Shown: positions 8,293-16,414, numbered from the stretch's first letter. The stretch: DNA of 32,210 nt from Hyphomicrobiales bacterium (GCA_022361215.1 JAKSBI010000383.1:1-32210); one strand, 5' to 3'. Made by a program: numbers and translations. Notes: a model not told the origin generated them from the letters alone.

Positions 8293-8539
8293 CCGCCGCT
8301 CGACGGCCACATCGCATGCGGTGTTGCACATCGATCACATGAACAGAGAAAAACGGGCCGGCGGATCAGGAATTGCATGACACCGACGCTAGCAGGAGTT
8401 GAGTTATAGTATAGGGTACAACGAGTGATTCGCGACACGTCTCTTTGTCGCCGCTAAGAAGCGCGAGCGATGACCGCACGCGCCGTCCCTTCAATACCAG
8501 AGGTTCCGCATACGAATACAGAGGGGCTAAAACAGGGGG

Positions 8540-8562
8540 CTGGCACTGGGGGAAAGTGCCAG
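8540..8562 (+). promoter_or_regulatory. Perfect 8-bp hairpin directly before the small gene at 8570
   Basis: CTGGCACT (8540-8547) and AGTGCCAG (8555-8562) pair perfectly around a GGGGGAA loop, leaving only AAGAAAG before the ATG at 8570. The ribosome-binding purines are thus just outside the stem. It could be a leader structure controlling translation or an operator-type palindrome. Confidence 0.5.
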
Positions 8563-8569
8563 AAGAAAG

Positions 8570-8827
8570 ATGTGGAAAGCGCTGATCGTTATGTTCGTAG
8601 CGTTCAGTTCACCACCGCCGGGCTACAAGTTTGTCCCTCCGCCCGGAATGATCTTCGGCGAAATGCCCGAGGTCTTCGTTAGCGAAGCCGATTGCAAGTC
8701 CTTCATCGAGGCCCGGCGAAAGAAAATCGAAGCGGGCATCGTCGACGCCAGCAAGGCGCCCAACGGCATGGAAATCGTCACGCACGACCTCACCTGCATC
8801 GAGGACCGGGACGGCCAGCTCACATAG
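8570..8827 (+). CDS. Small hypothetical protein, possibly exported
   Basis: 85 aa. The first 14 residues (MWKALIVMFVAFSS) are hydrophobic like a short signal or anchor. A proline-rich segment (PPPGYKFVPPPG) follows, then a charged helical stretch with DCKSFIEARRKK, and a Cys near the C-terminus (LTCIED). The pair of cysteines may form a disulfide. Codon use with high third-position GC supports coding. The ribosome site is weak (AAGAAAG) and sits just after a hairpin. I do not recognise the family. Confidence 0.6.
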   Translation: MWKALIVMFVAFSSPPPGYKFVPPPGMIFGEMPEVFVSEADCKSFIEARRKKIEAGIVDASKAPNGMEIVTHDLTCIEDRDGQLT

Positions 8828-9157
8828 CCGCATCCGTTGCTCATTGGTCCAAGAGGAGTATTTTGATCCCGGTCATCGTCGGCAGGCCGCGAGATCGCAA
8901 CCGACGACATCGGTTTCACGGCCCTGCCTCGGGTGAGCTCACGAGCAGGTTCAATGACTCTTACCGGCGGGAACTTTTTTGGCGCGGCAACGCTGCGCGT
9001 GTTGTTTGTGGGTTTCTAGGCGAGGTGCCTGTCGAAAGCCATGCCCCTAGCGCCGACAAGCTGAGACGATTTCGGACGGCTTCACGAAAGCCAAATTGAT
9101 TGTCTTAATTCGTTTTGATAAAATATTTCTATCTAAATATCCCGAGTCAGCGAATGC
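8828..9157. other. Intergenic region before lysR
   Basis: These 330 bases change from high GC on the left to strongly AT-rich (9090-9145), marking the left edge of the LysR/TRAP module. The right part holds the lysR promoter and the palindrome annotated separately. I see no gene in it. Confidence 0.5.
9105..9140. promoter_or_regulatory. Candidate LysR operator upstream of lysR
   Basis: GATA-N9-TATC at 9117-9133 is an imperfect palindrome with a T-N11-A core (T9119, A9131), the classic LysR-type motif. It differs at only two of 17 positions from the site at 10042-10058. The block TTAATTCGTTTTGAT (9105-9119) runs into it and also recurs at 10071-10085. A second inverted repeat, ATATTT (9123-9128) and AAATAT (9135-9140), overlaps. 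Probably the autoregulatory site. Confidence 0.6.
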
Positions 9158-10066
9158 ATGCGTATCAGAAACCTCGATACCTTCTATTGGATTGCAAGCC
9201 TCGGTAGCTTTCGGGCTGCAGCGGAAAAATTACATCTAACTCAGCCGGCGATATCGGCGCGCATTCAGGTTCTCGAGCAGGATCTGGGTGCCGAGGTGTT
9301 TGTGCGTGAGCTTAAGAAGGCAGAGCTGACGCCGGCCGGCCGTAAGCTGCTCGGGTTTGCGGAGCGCTTGATGGCGCTCGAACAAGACGTCCTTTCCGCT
9401 TTCGCCGATACGTCGAAAATCGAGCAGACGATCCGGGTTGGGGCATCGGAAACCATCGTTTCGACCTGGCTCCCCGATTTCATGTGCAGCCTAAGCCAAT
9501 CTCGCAAAAATCTATCCTTCGATTTGCGCGTCGACACCACAGACAACCTTCGAAACTCTTTGGTTTCGCGAGATATCGATTTGGCATTCTTGATGGGGCC
9601 GGTAGCCGAAGTTAGCGTCGCCAATCACGATATATGCAAATATGAGATGATGTTTGCTGCGCATGCTGATTTAGCAAGATTGCACGACACTTGGCGCCTC
9701 CCGGAAATCGCCCAATATCCAGTCTTGACATTTGCGGCCAACACGAAGCCAAGCAGACAGATAAGAGAGATGCTTGCTCCGTTCTGCAATGGCTCTCCCA
9801 ATATGACGACATCCGCATCGTTGGGGGCGATCATTCGGCTTGCAGCATCTGGAATGGGTATCTGCGCCGTGCCCAAGGCGGCGATTGACATCGAGTTGCG
9901 GGATGGAACCTTGGTTGCCTTGGCAACCCGTGCAGAGTTGCCGACAATCTCCTTCACGGCGTCCTATGTGTCCGCCAGCCCCATCGCTGGCTTGATCGCT
10001 GCGATCATCAGCGAGGTGATCGATTTTCTGGAGGGTCGCGCGATAAAAAATATCTATCAAAATTGA
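9158..10066 (+). CDS. LysR-family transcriptional regulator
   Basis: 302 aa, standard LysR size. Winged HTH at residues 1-60 with the typical FRAAAEKLHLTQPAISARIQ recognition region, a linker helix to about 90, then an effector-binding domain (from IRVGASETIVSTWLP) of two subdomains. Likely controls the hydro-lyase and TRAP transporter genes directly downstream on the same strand, an arrangement less common than divergent LysR pairs. Matching palindromes lie upstream of it and across its 3' end. The region is AT-richer than the flanks (for example the last codons, AAAAATATCTATCAAAAT), which suggests transfer. The inducer is unknown, perhaps the acid carried by the transporter. Confidence 0.9.
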   Translation: MRIRNLDTFYWIASLGSFRAAAEKLHLTQPAISARIQVLEQDLGAEVFVRELKKAELTPAGRKLLGFAERLMALEQDVLSAFADTSKIEQTIRVGASETIVSTWLPDFMCSLSQSRKNLSFDLRVDTTDNLRNSLVSRDIDLAFLMGPVAEVSVANHDICKYEMMFAAHADLARLHDTWRLPEIAQYPVLTFAANTKPSRQIREMLAPFCNGSPNMTTSASLGAIIRLAASGMGICAVPKAAIDIELRDGTLVALATRAELPTISFTASYVSASPIAGLIAAIISEVIDFLEGRAIKNIYQN

Positions 10067-10085
10067 AAAATTAATTCGATTTGAT
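10042..10085. promoter_or_regulatory. Candidate LysR operator for the hydro-lyase/TRAP operon
   Basis: GATA-N9-TATC at 10042-10058, again with T-N11-A (T10044, A10056), overlaps the end of lysR. The AT-rich block TTAATTCGATTTGAT (10071-10085) follows, matching 14 of 15 bases of 9105-9119. The hydro-lyase start is about 75 bases beyond the palindrome, the right distance for activation. Confidence 0.6.
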
Positions 10086-10132
10086 TTTTGTTTGCGCTTC
10101 CCATTCTATGTATGAATGGGAAGGTGTCTCTT

Positions 10133-10984
10133 GTGGAAACATTGCAAACAGCGAATGCGAGCGAAACCGTAAGACGGCAAGCCCGCAGTGGCCAGCTTGC
10201 CGGACAGACGGCAGGACGGGCACCGGGTTTTCTGCAGGGCAATATCGTAATACTTCCCAAGAAGTACGCTTGCGATTTTCTTATCTATTGCAGAAACAAC
10301 CCGAAACCTTGCCCGATCATCGGCGTGGCTGGACCCGGTTCAGCGAGCATCCCCACCCTCGGCAACGATTTGGATATCCGTACCGACATTCCAAAGTACC
10401 GGGTCTACGAAGACGGACGGCTGAGCACTGAACTCTGCGACATATCCGACCTGTGGTCCGCCGATCTCGTAACGTTCGTTCTGGGATGCTCCTTCACATT
10501 CGAAGAAGCGCTGATGCGCGCAGGATACCCCGTTCGCCATATCGCGCTTGGATGCAATGTCCCGATGTTCAAGACCAACATCGAGACGATGCCTGGGGGC
10601 ATATTCAACGGCCCCATGGTCGTGACCATGCGCTCTTTTCCGGAAGAGCAGATTCCCGCCGTCTTCGACCTTGCTGCACGGTATCCCCATGCCCACGGAA
10701 CACCCATTTTCTGGGGAGACCCGGAAATGATCGGCATCTCCGATCTTCAGTCTCCCGACTATGGCGATGCCGTCGGCATCCCCAATGACGAGATACCCGT
10801 TTTTTGGGCCTGTGGAGTGACGCCGCAGGCGGCAATCGAGCGGGCGCAACCCGAACTGTGCATCACCCATGCGCCCGGCTGCATGCTGGTCACGGATGTC
10901 CCTTCGATACAAGCGCCGACCGTAGACGCCCCGCTTTCGCAGTTTTGGCCGATCGGCCGCCACCAACAGGGAGAACGACTATGA
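10133..10984 (+). CDS. Putative hydro-lyase, UPF0317/DUF1445 family
   Basis: 283 aa from GTG 10133, chosen because GGGAAGG lies eight bases before it. An in-frame ATG at 10112 and a TTG at 10088 lack a good site. Family landmarks are all visible: RRQARSGQLAGQTAGRAPGF near the start, QGNIVILPKKYACDFLIYC, NPKPCPIIGV, DIRTDIPKYRVY, LGCSFTFEEAL, NVPMFKTNI, HGTPIFWGDP, VPVFWACGVTPQ and ITHAPGCMLVTD. The family is labelled putative hydro-lyase and is related to the D-glutamate cyclase domain, but substrates of bacterial members are largely unproven. Its stop overlaps the dctP start (ATGA), so enzyme and transporter are made together; it probably acts on the imported acid. Confidence 0.88.
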   Translation: METLQTANASETVRRQARSGQLAGQTAGRAPGFLQGNIVILPKKYACDFLIYCRNNPKPCPIIGVAGPGSASIPTLGNDLDIRTDIPKYRVYEDGRLSTELCDISDLWSADLVTFVLGCSFTFEEALMRAGYPVRHIALGCNVPMFKTNIETMPGGIFNGPMVVTMRSFPEEQIPAVFDLAARYPHAHGTPIFWGDPEMIGISDLQSPDYGDAVGIPNDEIPVFWACGVTPQAAIERAQPELCITHAPGCMLVTDVPSIQAPTVDAPLSQFWPIGRHQQGERL

Positions 10985-12018
10985 AGAGAACACTACTGAC
11001 ATTTGCAGCTCTTGCCGCGCTGAGCGTGCCGGCTGCGGCCGAGGACTTGTCCGTGGTCGGCAGTTGGTCCGGCCTGCCGCTTCACAAACAGTTCGAAGCG
11101 CCGTTCTGGTCCGAGACGCTGCCGAAAGCGTCCGGTGGAAAGTTGAACGTTTCCTTGACCACCCACAATCAGATGAACCTGGGCGTTGGCGATGTCTTCC
11201 GGCTGCTCGGCGATGGCGTATACGACGTGGCTATGACGGTTGCCGACTATGCCGTCGCGGACGCTCCGGAGTTGGAGGGGCTTGATGTGCCGCTTCTTGC
11301 GCTTACCGCAGATGAGGCGCGGAAAATGGTCGACGCGGCCCGTCCAATGGTCGCGGACATCTACAAGACGCGCTTCAACAGCCATGTTCTCGCGATCGCG
11401 CCGTACCCGCCACAGGTCGTATTCTGCAATAAGGAGATCAAGGACCTGGATAGCTTGAAAGGGCTGAAGGTTCGGGCCTCGGGTCGGATGACGGCGAAGT
11501 TCCTGGAAGCTCTTGGCGCTGAAGGTGTGAATGTGAACTTTGCAGAGGTTCCCGGCGCTCTTCAGAAAGGGGTTGTCGATTGCGCCGTCACCGGTGCCGG
11601 ATCCGGCTACAGTGCGGGATGGTGGGAAGTGTCGACACATCTTCTTCCGATTCCCCTGGGCGGCTGGGACTCGGTCGTGACCGCGGTGAATCTCGACAAA
11701 TGGAACAGTCTGGGTGCCGAAACCCGGGCGCTTATCGAAAGCAAGATAAAGACGGACTTCGAAGATCCCGCCTGGTCCGTCGCACAAGGCGCCCTGGTGA
11801 ACGATATCGCTTGCCTGACAGGTAATAGCGAGTGTGCGTCGGGCGAAACCCGCTCCATGACGCTTGTGGAGGTCTCTCAAGCGGACTTCGATAAGGCCCG
11901 ATCCATTCTCGAAGGTGAAGTCCTTCCGGAATGGGCGAAACGCGCAGGTTCGGAATGGGCCGAGCGTTGGAACTCGTCTGTTGGGAAAACAGTCGGCGTC
12001 ACCGTGTCGGCCAAATAA
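10981..12018 (+). CDS. dctP: TRAP transporter solute-binding protein DctP-type
   Basis: Periplasmic ligand-binding subunit of a tripartite ATP-independent (TRAP) transporter. 345 aa, with Sec signal peptide MKRTLLTFAALAALSVPAAA. The signature region DSLKGLKVRASG (about 155-166) carries the Arg that holds the ligand carboxylate in this family, followed by a pattern typical of the ligand loop (EVPGALQKGVVDCAVTG). An extra Cys pair near the C-terminus (CLTGNSEC) may be a disulfide. It overlaps the hydro-lyase by four bases, and dctQ follows after 29 bases. The ligand is a carboxylate by family, not known in detail. Confidence 0.9.
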   Translation: MKRTLLTFAALAALSVPAAAEDLSVVGSWSGLPLHKQFEAPFWSETLPKASGGKLNVSLTTHNQMNLGVGDVFRLLGDGVYDVAMTVADYAVADAPELEGLDVPLLALTADEARKMVDAARPMVADIYKTRFNSHVLAIAPYPPQVVFCNKEIKDLDSLKGLKVRASGRMTAKFLEALGAEGVNVNFAEVPGALQKGVVDCAVTGAGSGYSAGWWEVSTHLLPIPLGGWDSVVTAVNLDKWNSLGAETRALIESKIKTDFEDPAWSVAQGALVNDIACLTGNSECASGETRSMTLVEVSQADFDKARSILEGEVLPEWAKRAGSEWAERWNSSVGKTVGVTVSAK

Positions 12019-12047
12019 CGAACTCCAAAGACGTGGAGGGGATCTCA

Positions 12048-12596
12048 ATGGCGCAAAGAACATTGGCCTTGATGAAACGACTCAATCGGTGGGTAGCGAT
12101 GCTGATAGGTGCTTTGCTGCTTCTCTGTGCGGTTTTCATTTTGGCCGAGATTGTCATACGCCAGTTGGGGTCTTCTCTCGGAGGAACCGACGAGATCAGT
12201 GGATACGTCATGGCCATCGTGACGTCTTGGGGGATGGGATTTGCACTCCTTGAGCTCAGCCATGTACGGATCGACATAATCCGAGGACGGGTCAACGCAT
12301 TGGCGCGATCGCTGTTCGACCTGTTCTCAATGGCGATCCTGTCGATAACGATAACAATAATCGCGTTTCGCTGCTGGCCCGTTGTCGAGCGGTCATTGGC
12401 AAACGGATCTCGAGCCAACACGCCGTTGGAGACACCTCTTGCACTCGTGCAGATCCCCTGGTTCGCCGGCTGGGTCTGGTTTGCATGTGTCGCGTTGCTC
12501 ACATTCCTCGCAGGCTTTCTCCTCGTGCTGCGCGGTGAGTACTCCGAATCCGAGGCTGCCATCGGCACGTTCGGTGAAGAGAAGGCCGGCCAATGA
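12048..12596 (+). CDS. dctQ: TRAP transporter small permease DctQ-type
   Basis: 182 aa with four membrane helices (about residues 18-40, 55-75, 90-112 and 132-155), the normal DctQ topology. The conserved segment EIVIRQLGSSLGGTDEISGY in helix 1-2 is typical, as is SWGMGFALLELSHVRIDII in the next loop. ATG 12048 has GGAGGGG about 7 bases upstream; an upstream open frame to 11931 overlaps dctP and is rejected as start. Its stop overlaps dctM (ATGA). Acts with DctM in the inner membrane. Confidence 0.88.
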   Translation: MAQRTLALMKRLNRWVAMLIGALLLLCAVFILAEIVIRQLGSSLGGTDEISGYVMAIVTSWGMGFALLELSHVRIDIIRGRVNALARSLFDLFSMAILSITITIIAFRCWPVVERSLANGSRANTPLETPLALVQIPWFAGWVWFACVALLTFLAGFLLVLRGEYSESEAAIGTFGEEKAGQ

Positions 12597-13876
12597 TTGG
12601 AGCCGTGTCAATCGGGCTGCTTGCGCTGCTCACCCTCTCGATCCCCGTCGGCATCGTCCTCTTTCTTCTTGGATTTGGGGTCGACGCATTTTTCAGTCCG
12701 TTTCCGCTCACCAAGGGGCTCGGCAGCCTTGTGTGGTCGACGTCGAATAATGCCACTTTGATCGCGATCCCCTTCTTTGTCCTGCTTGGCGAAATCCTGG
12801 TCCGGAGCGGTGTCGCGACCCGCACCTATGCAGCTCTTGACCGCTGGGTCTCCTGGTTGCCGGGCGGACTGGTGCATGCAAACGTCGCCACGTCGACGAT
12901 GTTCTCGGCCATATCGGGCTCTTCTGTCGCTACGGCTGCCACCGTAGCGACCGTAGCCATGCCGCAAGCACAGAAGCTTGGCTACGATCCGAAGCTGTTT
13001 TCCGGTGCCATTGCGGCAGGTGGCACCTTGGGAATAATGATCCCGCCATCCATCAACCTGATCGTATATGGCTTTCTAACTCAGTCATCGATCCCACAGC
13101 TGTTTCTGGCGGGTCTCGTGCCAGGCCTATTGCTTGCCCTTGGCTTCATGGCGATCACAGCGCTGATCTGCTTCGTCCGACCCGAGTTGGGTGGAACACG
13201 TCGCTTCTTCAGAGTCGCGGAAATGTTGCGCGCCTTGGTGCAACTGGTGCCGATCGTCGTTTTGTTCGGAGCCATAGTCGGGACGATATACAAGGGCTGG
13301 GCGACTCCGACAGAAGCGGCCGCCGTTGGCGTTGCAGGCGCATTCGTTATCGCGGCGTTCTTAGGCGGTGTTTCCATTCAGATGGTCAGCGAGAGTATCG
13401 TAGGCACGATCAAGATCACTTCCATGATCATGCTGATCGTGACTGGCGCATCCTTTCTGAACTTCACTCTGGCGTCAGCGGGTTTGGGGGCGGAGTTGAA
13501 GTCTTTGCTCGACGGACTGGGGCTTTCACCATTGATGACGATCTTGGTGGTGGTCTGCGTTTACATCGTCCTGGGCCTCTTCATCGAAACCTTGTCGCTG
13601 ATGGTGGTGACCATTCCGATCATTGTGCCGCTCGTCGTCGCGCAAGGCTACGATGTGATTTGGTTCGGAATCCTGATGATCGTTCTCATCGAGATGGCGC
13701 TTATATCGCCGCCCGTCGGCTTAAACCTTTATGTCGTGCAGGGCGCGCGCAAGAGCGGAAAAATAGGCGACGTGATGTTAGGCGTCATTCCCTATGTGAT
13801 CGCGATGCTGGTGATGGTTGCAGCCCTGATCTCCTTTCCGGAGATTGCGCTCTTCCTGCCTGCAGCCTTGCAATAG
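12593..13876 (+). CDS. dctM: TRAP transporter large permease DctM-type
   Basis: 427 aa, the standard size of the large TRAP permease, which drives sodium- or proton-coupled uptake. About 12 hydrophobic helices. Typical sequence blocks: IPFFVLLGEILVRSG, FSAISGSSVATAATV, the AAGGTLGIMIPPSINLIVYG helix break, GWATPTEAAAVGVAGAF and EMALISPPVGLNLYVVQG. It overlaps dctQ by four bases and ends the module; no strong terminator is visible after it. The mixed codon use and lower GC match the whole module. Confidence 0.92.
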   Translation: MIGAVSIGLLALLTLSIPVGIVLFLLGFGVDAFFSPFPLTKGLGSLVWSTSNNATLIAIPFFVLLGEILVRSGVATRTYAALDRWVSWLPGGLVHANVATSTMFSAISGSSVATAATVATVAMPQAQKLGYDPKLFSGAIAAGGTLGIMIPPSINLIVYGFLTQSSIPQLFLAGLVPGLLLALGFMAITALICFVRPELGGTRRFFRVAEMLRALVQLVPIVVLFGAIVGTIYKGWATPTEAAAVGVAGAFVIAAFLGGVSIQMVSESIVGTIKITSMIMLIVTGASFLNFTLASAGLGAELKSLLDGLGLSPLMTILVVVCVYIVLGLFIETLSLMVVTIPIIVPLVVAQGYDVIWFGILMIVLIEMALISPPVGLNLYVVQGARKSGKIGDVMLGVIPYVIAMLVMVAALISFPEIALFLPAALQ

Positions 13877-14068
13877 CAATCCCAGGGTTTTTCCGATGCG
13901 TACTTTTCACACCCGGCCACTCATACCGTTAGGGGGCATTTTCTGGCGGGGGTGATCGCCGCTTGCAGACAAGCGTCCGGGAGCCGTGAAGCGCATTGTC
14001 GTTCGCCAGATTCAGGTTTTCGCCGCTCCCGCGGACGGCACACACAGCCCGGCAAACCTCGGAATGGC

Positions 14069-14329
14069 TTAGGAGCAATAGCGGTGCCGATGGCACCGGG
14101 TGCGCCGATGACAATGATAGCGCCCGCGGTGGTAGTGGCAGCTCCGGCGCCGGTGACAGTGCCGGCGTCCGTAGCGGCAATGGCGATGGATGACCCGGCC
14201 CGCGACATATCCGACGACCGCGCCCGCCACGAACGCGCCGCCGCTGCTGGCTTCGGCGGTGCGCACCTTGCCCAAGCCAAGCCCCATGGCCATCGCCCCC
14301 GCCATGATCAGCGTCAGAACTGATCTCAT
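14069..14329 (-). CDS. Small exported His/Cys/Arg-rich protein
   Basis: 86 aa. A Sec-type signal (MRSVLTLIMAGAMAMGLGLG) is followed by a glycine-zipper-like stretch (GGAFVAGAVVGYVAGRVI) that could span or insert in a membrane. A 39-residue tail then holds 10 His, 6 Cys and many Arg in HCH and CHYH clusters. The tail looks suited to metal binding, which is inference. ATG 14329 is supported by the signal peptide; GAGG is just upstream. An exact CtrA-type site lies 120 bases upstream. No family recognised. Confidence 0.65.
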   Translation of the reverse strand: MRSVLTLIMAGAMAMGLGLGKVRTAEASSGGAFVAGAVVGYVAGRVIHRHCRYGRRHCHRRRSCHYHRGRYHCHRRTRCHRHRYCS

Positions 14330-14449
14330 GACAGCCTCGCCCTCTATTCGATGTCCGTGTGCTGCAAACATCCGCCAGCAATGCGTCGGTTGGAAGACCA
14401 CGAGACGCCGGGCCGCACAGAGCCGCAACGGCGCGACCACGGACCAGGA

Positions 14450-14464
14450 TTAACAGTTCGTTAA
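14450..14464. promoter_or_regulatory. CtrA-type site TTAA-N7-TTAA
   Basis: Exact TTAA-CAGTTCG-TTAA, the full CtrA consensus of alphaproteobacteria. It lies in the divergent region between the His/Cys-rich gene (start 14329) and the hypothetical gene at 14603, in otherwise GC-rich DNA. Confidence 0.6.
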
Positions 14465-14602
14465 CCCCGATCTGAAACGGTCGTCAGGCAGATGTGGCGC
14501 TCTACCGCCGCAGCGCAACGTACTCCAAGTCTCTCGACGCGAACGACTTGCCCGCTCTGTGCTGCGCCGGCTCGCTCACAACGCCGACCATGGGCCCCGA
14601 CG

Positions 14603-14962
14603 ATGCATCCCAGGATCAAGGCTCGCTATCTCGCCAATCTCGAAGCCAAGAGAGTGCAGGCGCTTGACGAACAGGCCCTTCTCGCCGCCGATCTGAGATC
14701 GGTCCTGATCGACACGATCGGGCTGATCGACCGCTACAAGGCGTCGAAGAAACTCAACGTGCCCGAGTTCATCCCCTCGGCCTACAAGGCCATACAGAAA
14801 CGCGTTGAAATGCTGGAGCTCGACTCGATCGAGCACCTGCGGGATGCCCATGCCATCAGGAGCGAGCTGAATATCGTCAACGACCTGCTGGCGGCGCACT
14901 TCCGCATCTGCCATGCCCGCTCGGAACTCGCGAGCAGACAGAAGCGGCACGCGCGCGGTTAG
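14603..14962 (+). CDS. Hypothetical helical protein
   Basis: 119 aa from ATG 14603. No signal peptide or membrane segment. Mostly predicted helix with heptad-like spacing (LANLEAKRVQALDEQALLAA and EHLRDAHAIRSELNIVND regions), so it may be a coiled coil. The frame is open upstream to 14492, but that part reads like non-coding sequence, and the start remains uncertain because no good ribosome site is seen. It converges with the next gene and overlaps it by four bases at the stops. Possibly CtrA-controlled, given the site at 14450. I do not recognise the family. Confidence 0.6.
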   Translation: MHPRIKARYLANLEAKRVQALDEQALLAADLRSVLIDTIGLIDRYKASKKLNVPEFIPSAYKAIQKRVEMLELDSIEHLRDAHAIRSELNIVNDLLAAHFRICHARSELASRQKRHARG

Positions 14963-16080
14963 CGTGGGACCCGCAGCGTCCGCTTGATCGCCAGGAGAAC
15001 GTTGGTGCGATTGTACCGCCAGCGGTAGCCGATCCCGAAGTCGATGGGCACCGCGCGGGGCCTGGCGAAGAGCCTCTGCATGCGCGGCTGATAATGCTGC
15101 GCGAAGATCTCGATCGGTCCGAGATACTGTCCGAAGGGATGGAGCGCCCATCTCGTCTCGTCGAAAAAGCGCACCGGAATCGCGGAGTCGTCCTGCACGA
15201 TGGCCGCGCTGTGCTCGAGGAGAAACGCGCGCGCCAGCGAGAACGACCGGCCGTGCAGGAGATAAGACGCGCTCTTGATCAGACTGTCCGCCGGACCGAG
15301 GGCCCTGCAGAAGGCGCGCAGGCCGCTCGCCTTCAGGCCGCCATTGGAAAGATCGGTGCGGAAATAGTAGAGCGTCCGCCGCACCCCGTCGCCGCTGGAG
15401 AAGACGATCTTCACGCCCGGCGCGCTGCGCTTGCCAGCCCCTGCCCTGCGCGGGCCGACCGTGCCGTCGGGTTTCAGGGCGACGAACTGGACCTGGTGGA
15501 TCGTCTTGCCGGCACGCGCCAGGAACACGTAGAGGACCGGCAAGGCGCCGCGAAGCGTTCCGGTGCTGAGATCAGTTTTCATCTCCTTGGTGATGAAGAA
15601 GCTGAAGGTCAGCACCGACTGCATCGAGCCGCGCAGCTCCTGCAGCGCAAGCGCGCGGGCGCCGCGCGAGAGGCGCATCACGTCTGGGATGGGACCGACC
15701 GGTTCGAGCGCGGTGAGCACATAGGTGGTGGCGTTGGGGTAGAACGCGTCCGCGTAGAGGAAATCCGGCCCGCTGAACATGTAGAGCATGAGCTGGCGAT
15801 GGCCCGGCAGATGCTGCCTCGACCAGGCACGGATGCGAGAGAGCTGGTTCTTCTGCAGCCGCTGCCAGGCCTGATCCAGGACCGCGGCGTGCCGGACCCA
15901 GGCCTGATGCCGCGTCAGCCGGGCAAGCGGCGAAGCGCCGGAGGGCGGCAGCCCGGCGAGATACCGCGCCGTATCGTTCGGGCTCTGGGCCGCGGCGGGC
16001 ACGAACGCTGCAGACCAAATCAGGAGAAGAGCGATGAGGAGGGCTACTGCCGGCGCCATCGGCCTGTGGACGCTATTCAC
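14959..16080 (-). CDS. Exported hypothetical protein
   Basis: 373 aa from a GTG at 16080 with AAGGAG nine bases upstream. Sec signal peptide at about 8-31 (AVALLIALLLIWSAAFVPAAAQ). The mature part has no repeats and no membrane helices. It is rich in Tyr/Phe (QLMLYMFSGPDFLYADAFYP, SYLLHGRSFSLARAFLLEHS) and ends basic (RYNRTNVLLAIKRTLRVPR). No catalytic motif recognised. The start lies inside the tail of a decayed permease gene, so upstream DNA has been rearranged. Probably periplasmic, function unknown. Confidence 0.7.
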   Translation of the reverse strand: MNSVHRPMAPAVALLIALLLIWSAAFVPAAAQSPNDTARYLAGLPPSGASPLARLTRHQAWVRHAAVLDQAWQRLQKNQLSRIRAWSRQHLPGHRQLMLYMFSGPDFLYADAFYPNATTYVLTALEPVGPIPDVMRLSRGARALALQELRGSMQSVLTFSFFITKEMKTDLSTGTLRGALPVLYVFLARAGKTIHQVQFVALKPDGTVGPRRAGAGKRSAPGVKIVFSSGDGVRRTLYYFRTDLSNGGLKASGLRAFCRALGPADSLIKSASYLLHGRSFSLARAFLLEHSAAIVQDDSAIPVRFFDETRWALHPFGQYLGPIEIFAQHYQPRMQRLFARPRAVPIDFGIGYRWRYNRTNVLLAIKRTLRVPR

Positions 16081-16414
16081 CGGTTACAGCTCCTTGCGAT
16101 GCCGATCGCGGCGCGAGCCTGGATAAGAGCCAATAGACGAGCAGACCGGCGAGCAAGGTGGCAAGCCCTGCCAGAGACTGCACCGGCCTTTCGACGACCA
16201 GATAGATCATCATGAACAGGGCCACGGCCAGGAAGATGATCGGTGTCACGGGAGACCCCCAGGTCCGATAGGGCCTTGGCAGCTCGGGCCGGGTCCGGCG
16301 TAGGAAGACGACCCCGAGCACCGTCAGAAACGACCACAGGATTAGGCTGAACTGGATGTATTCGAGCACGTTCTCGAAGCTCTGCGTCAGAAGCGGGTCC
16401 GCGGCACCAGGACG
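16073..16414 (-). pseudogene. 5'-truncated amino-acid permease (APC superfamily), C-terminal remnant
   Basis: The open stretch encodes only the last two membrane helices of an APC-type amino-acid permease: LEYIQFSLILWSFLTVLGVV, then the family signature LRRTRPELPRPYRTWG before the final helices (PVTPIIFLAVALFMMIYLVVERP). Full-length members are about 450-500 aa, so roughly three quarters are missing. An in-frame TGA lies at 16415-16417, and beyond it the sequence no longer resembles a permease. No membrane protein gene in frame exists upstream. A relic left by deletion is the best reading; a short expressed piece from a GTG at 16369 is unlikely to work. Confidence 0.7.

Noticed and set aside
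13921-14381. Overlapping frames on both strands around the His/Cys-rich gene
   Set aside because: Pro/Arg-rich or Gly/Ser-rich readings without starts; the 86-aa frame alone has a signal peptide.
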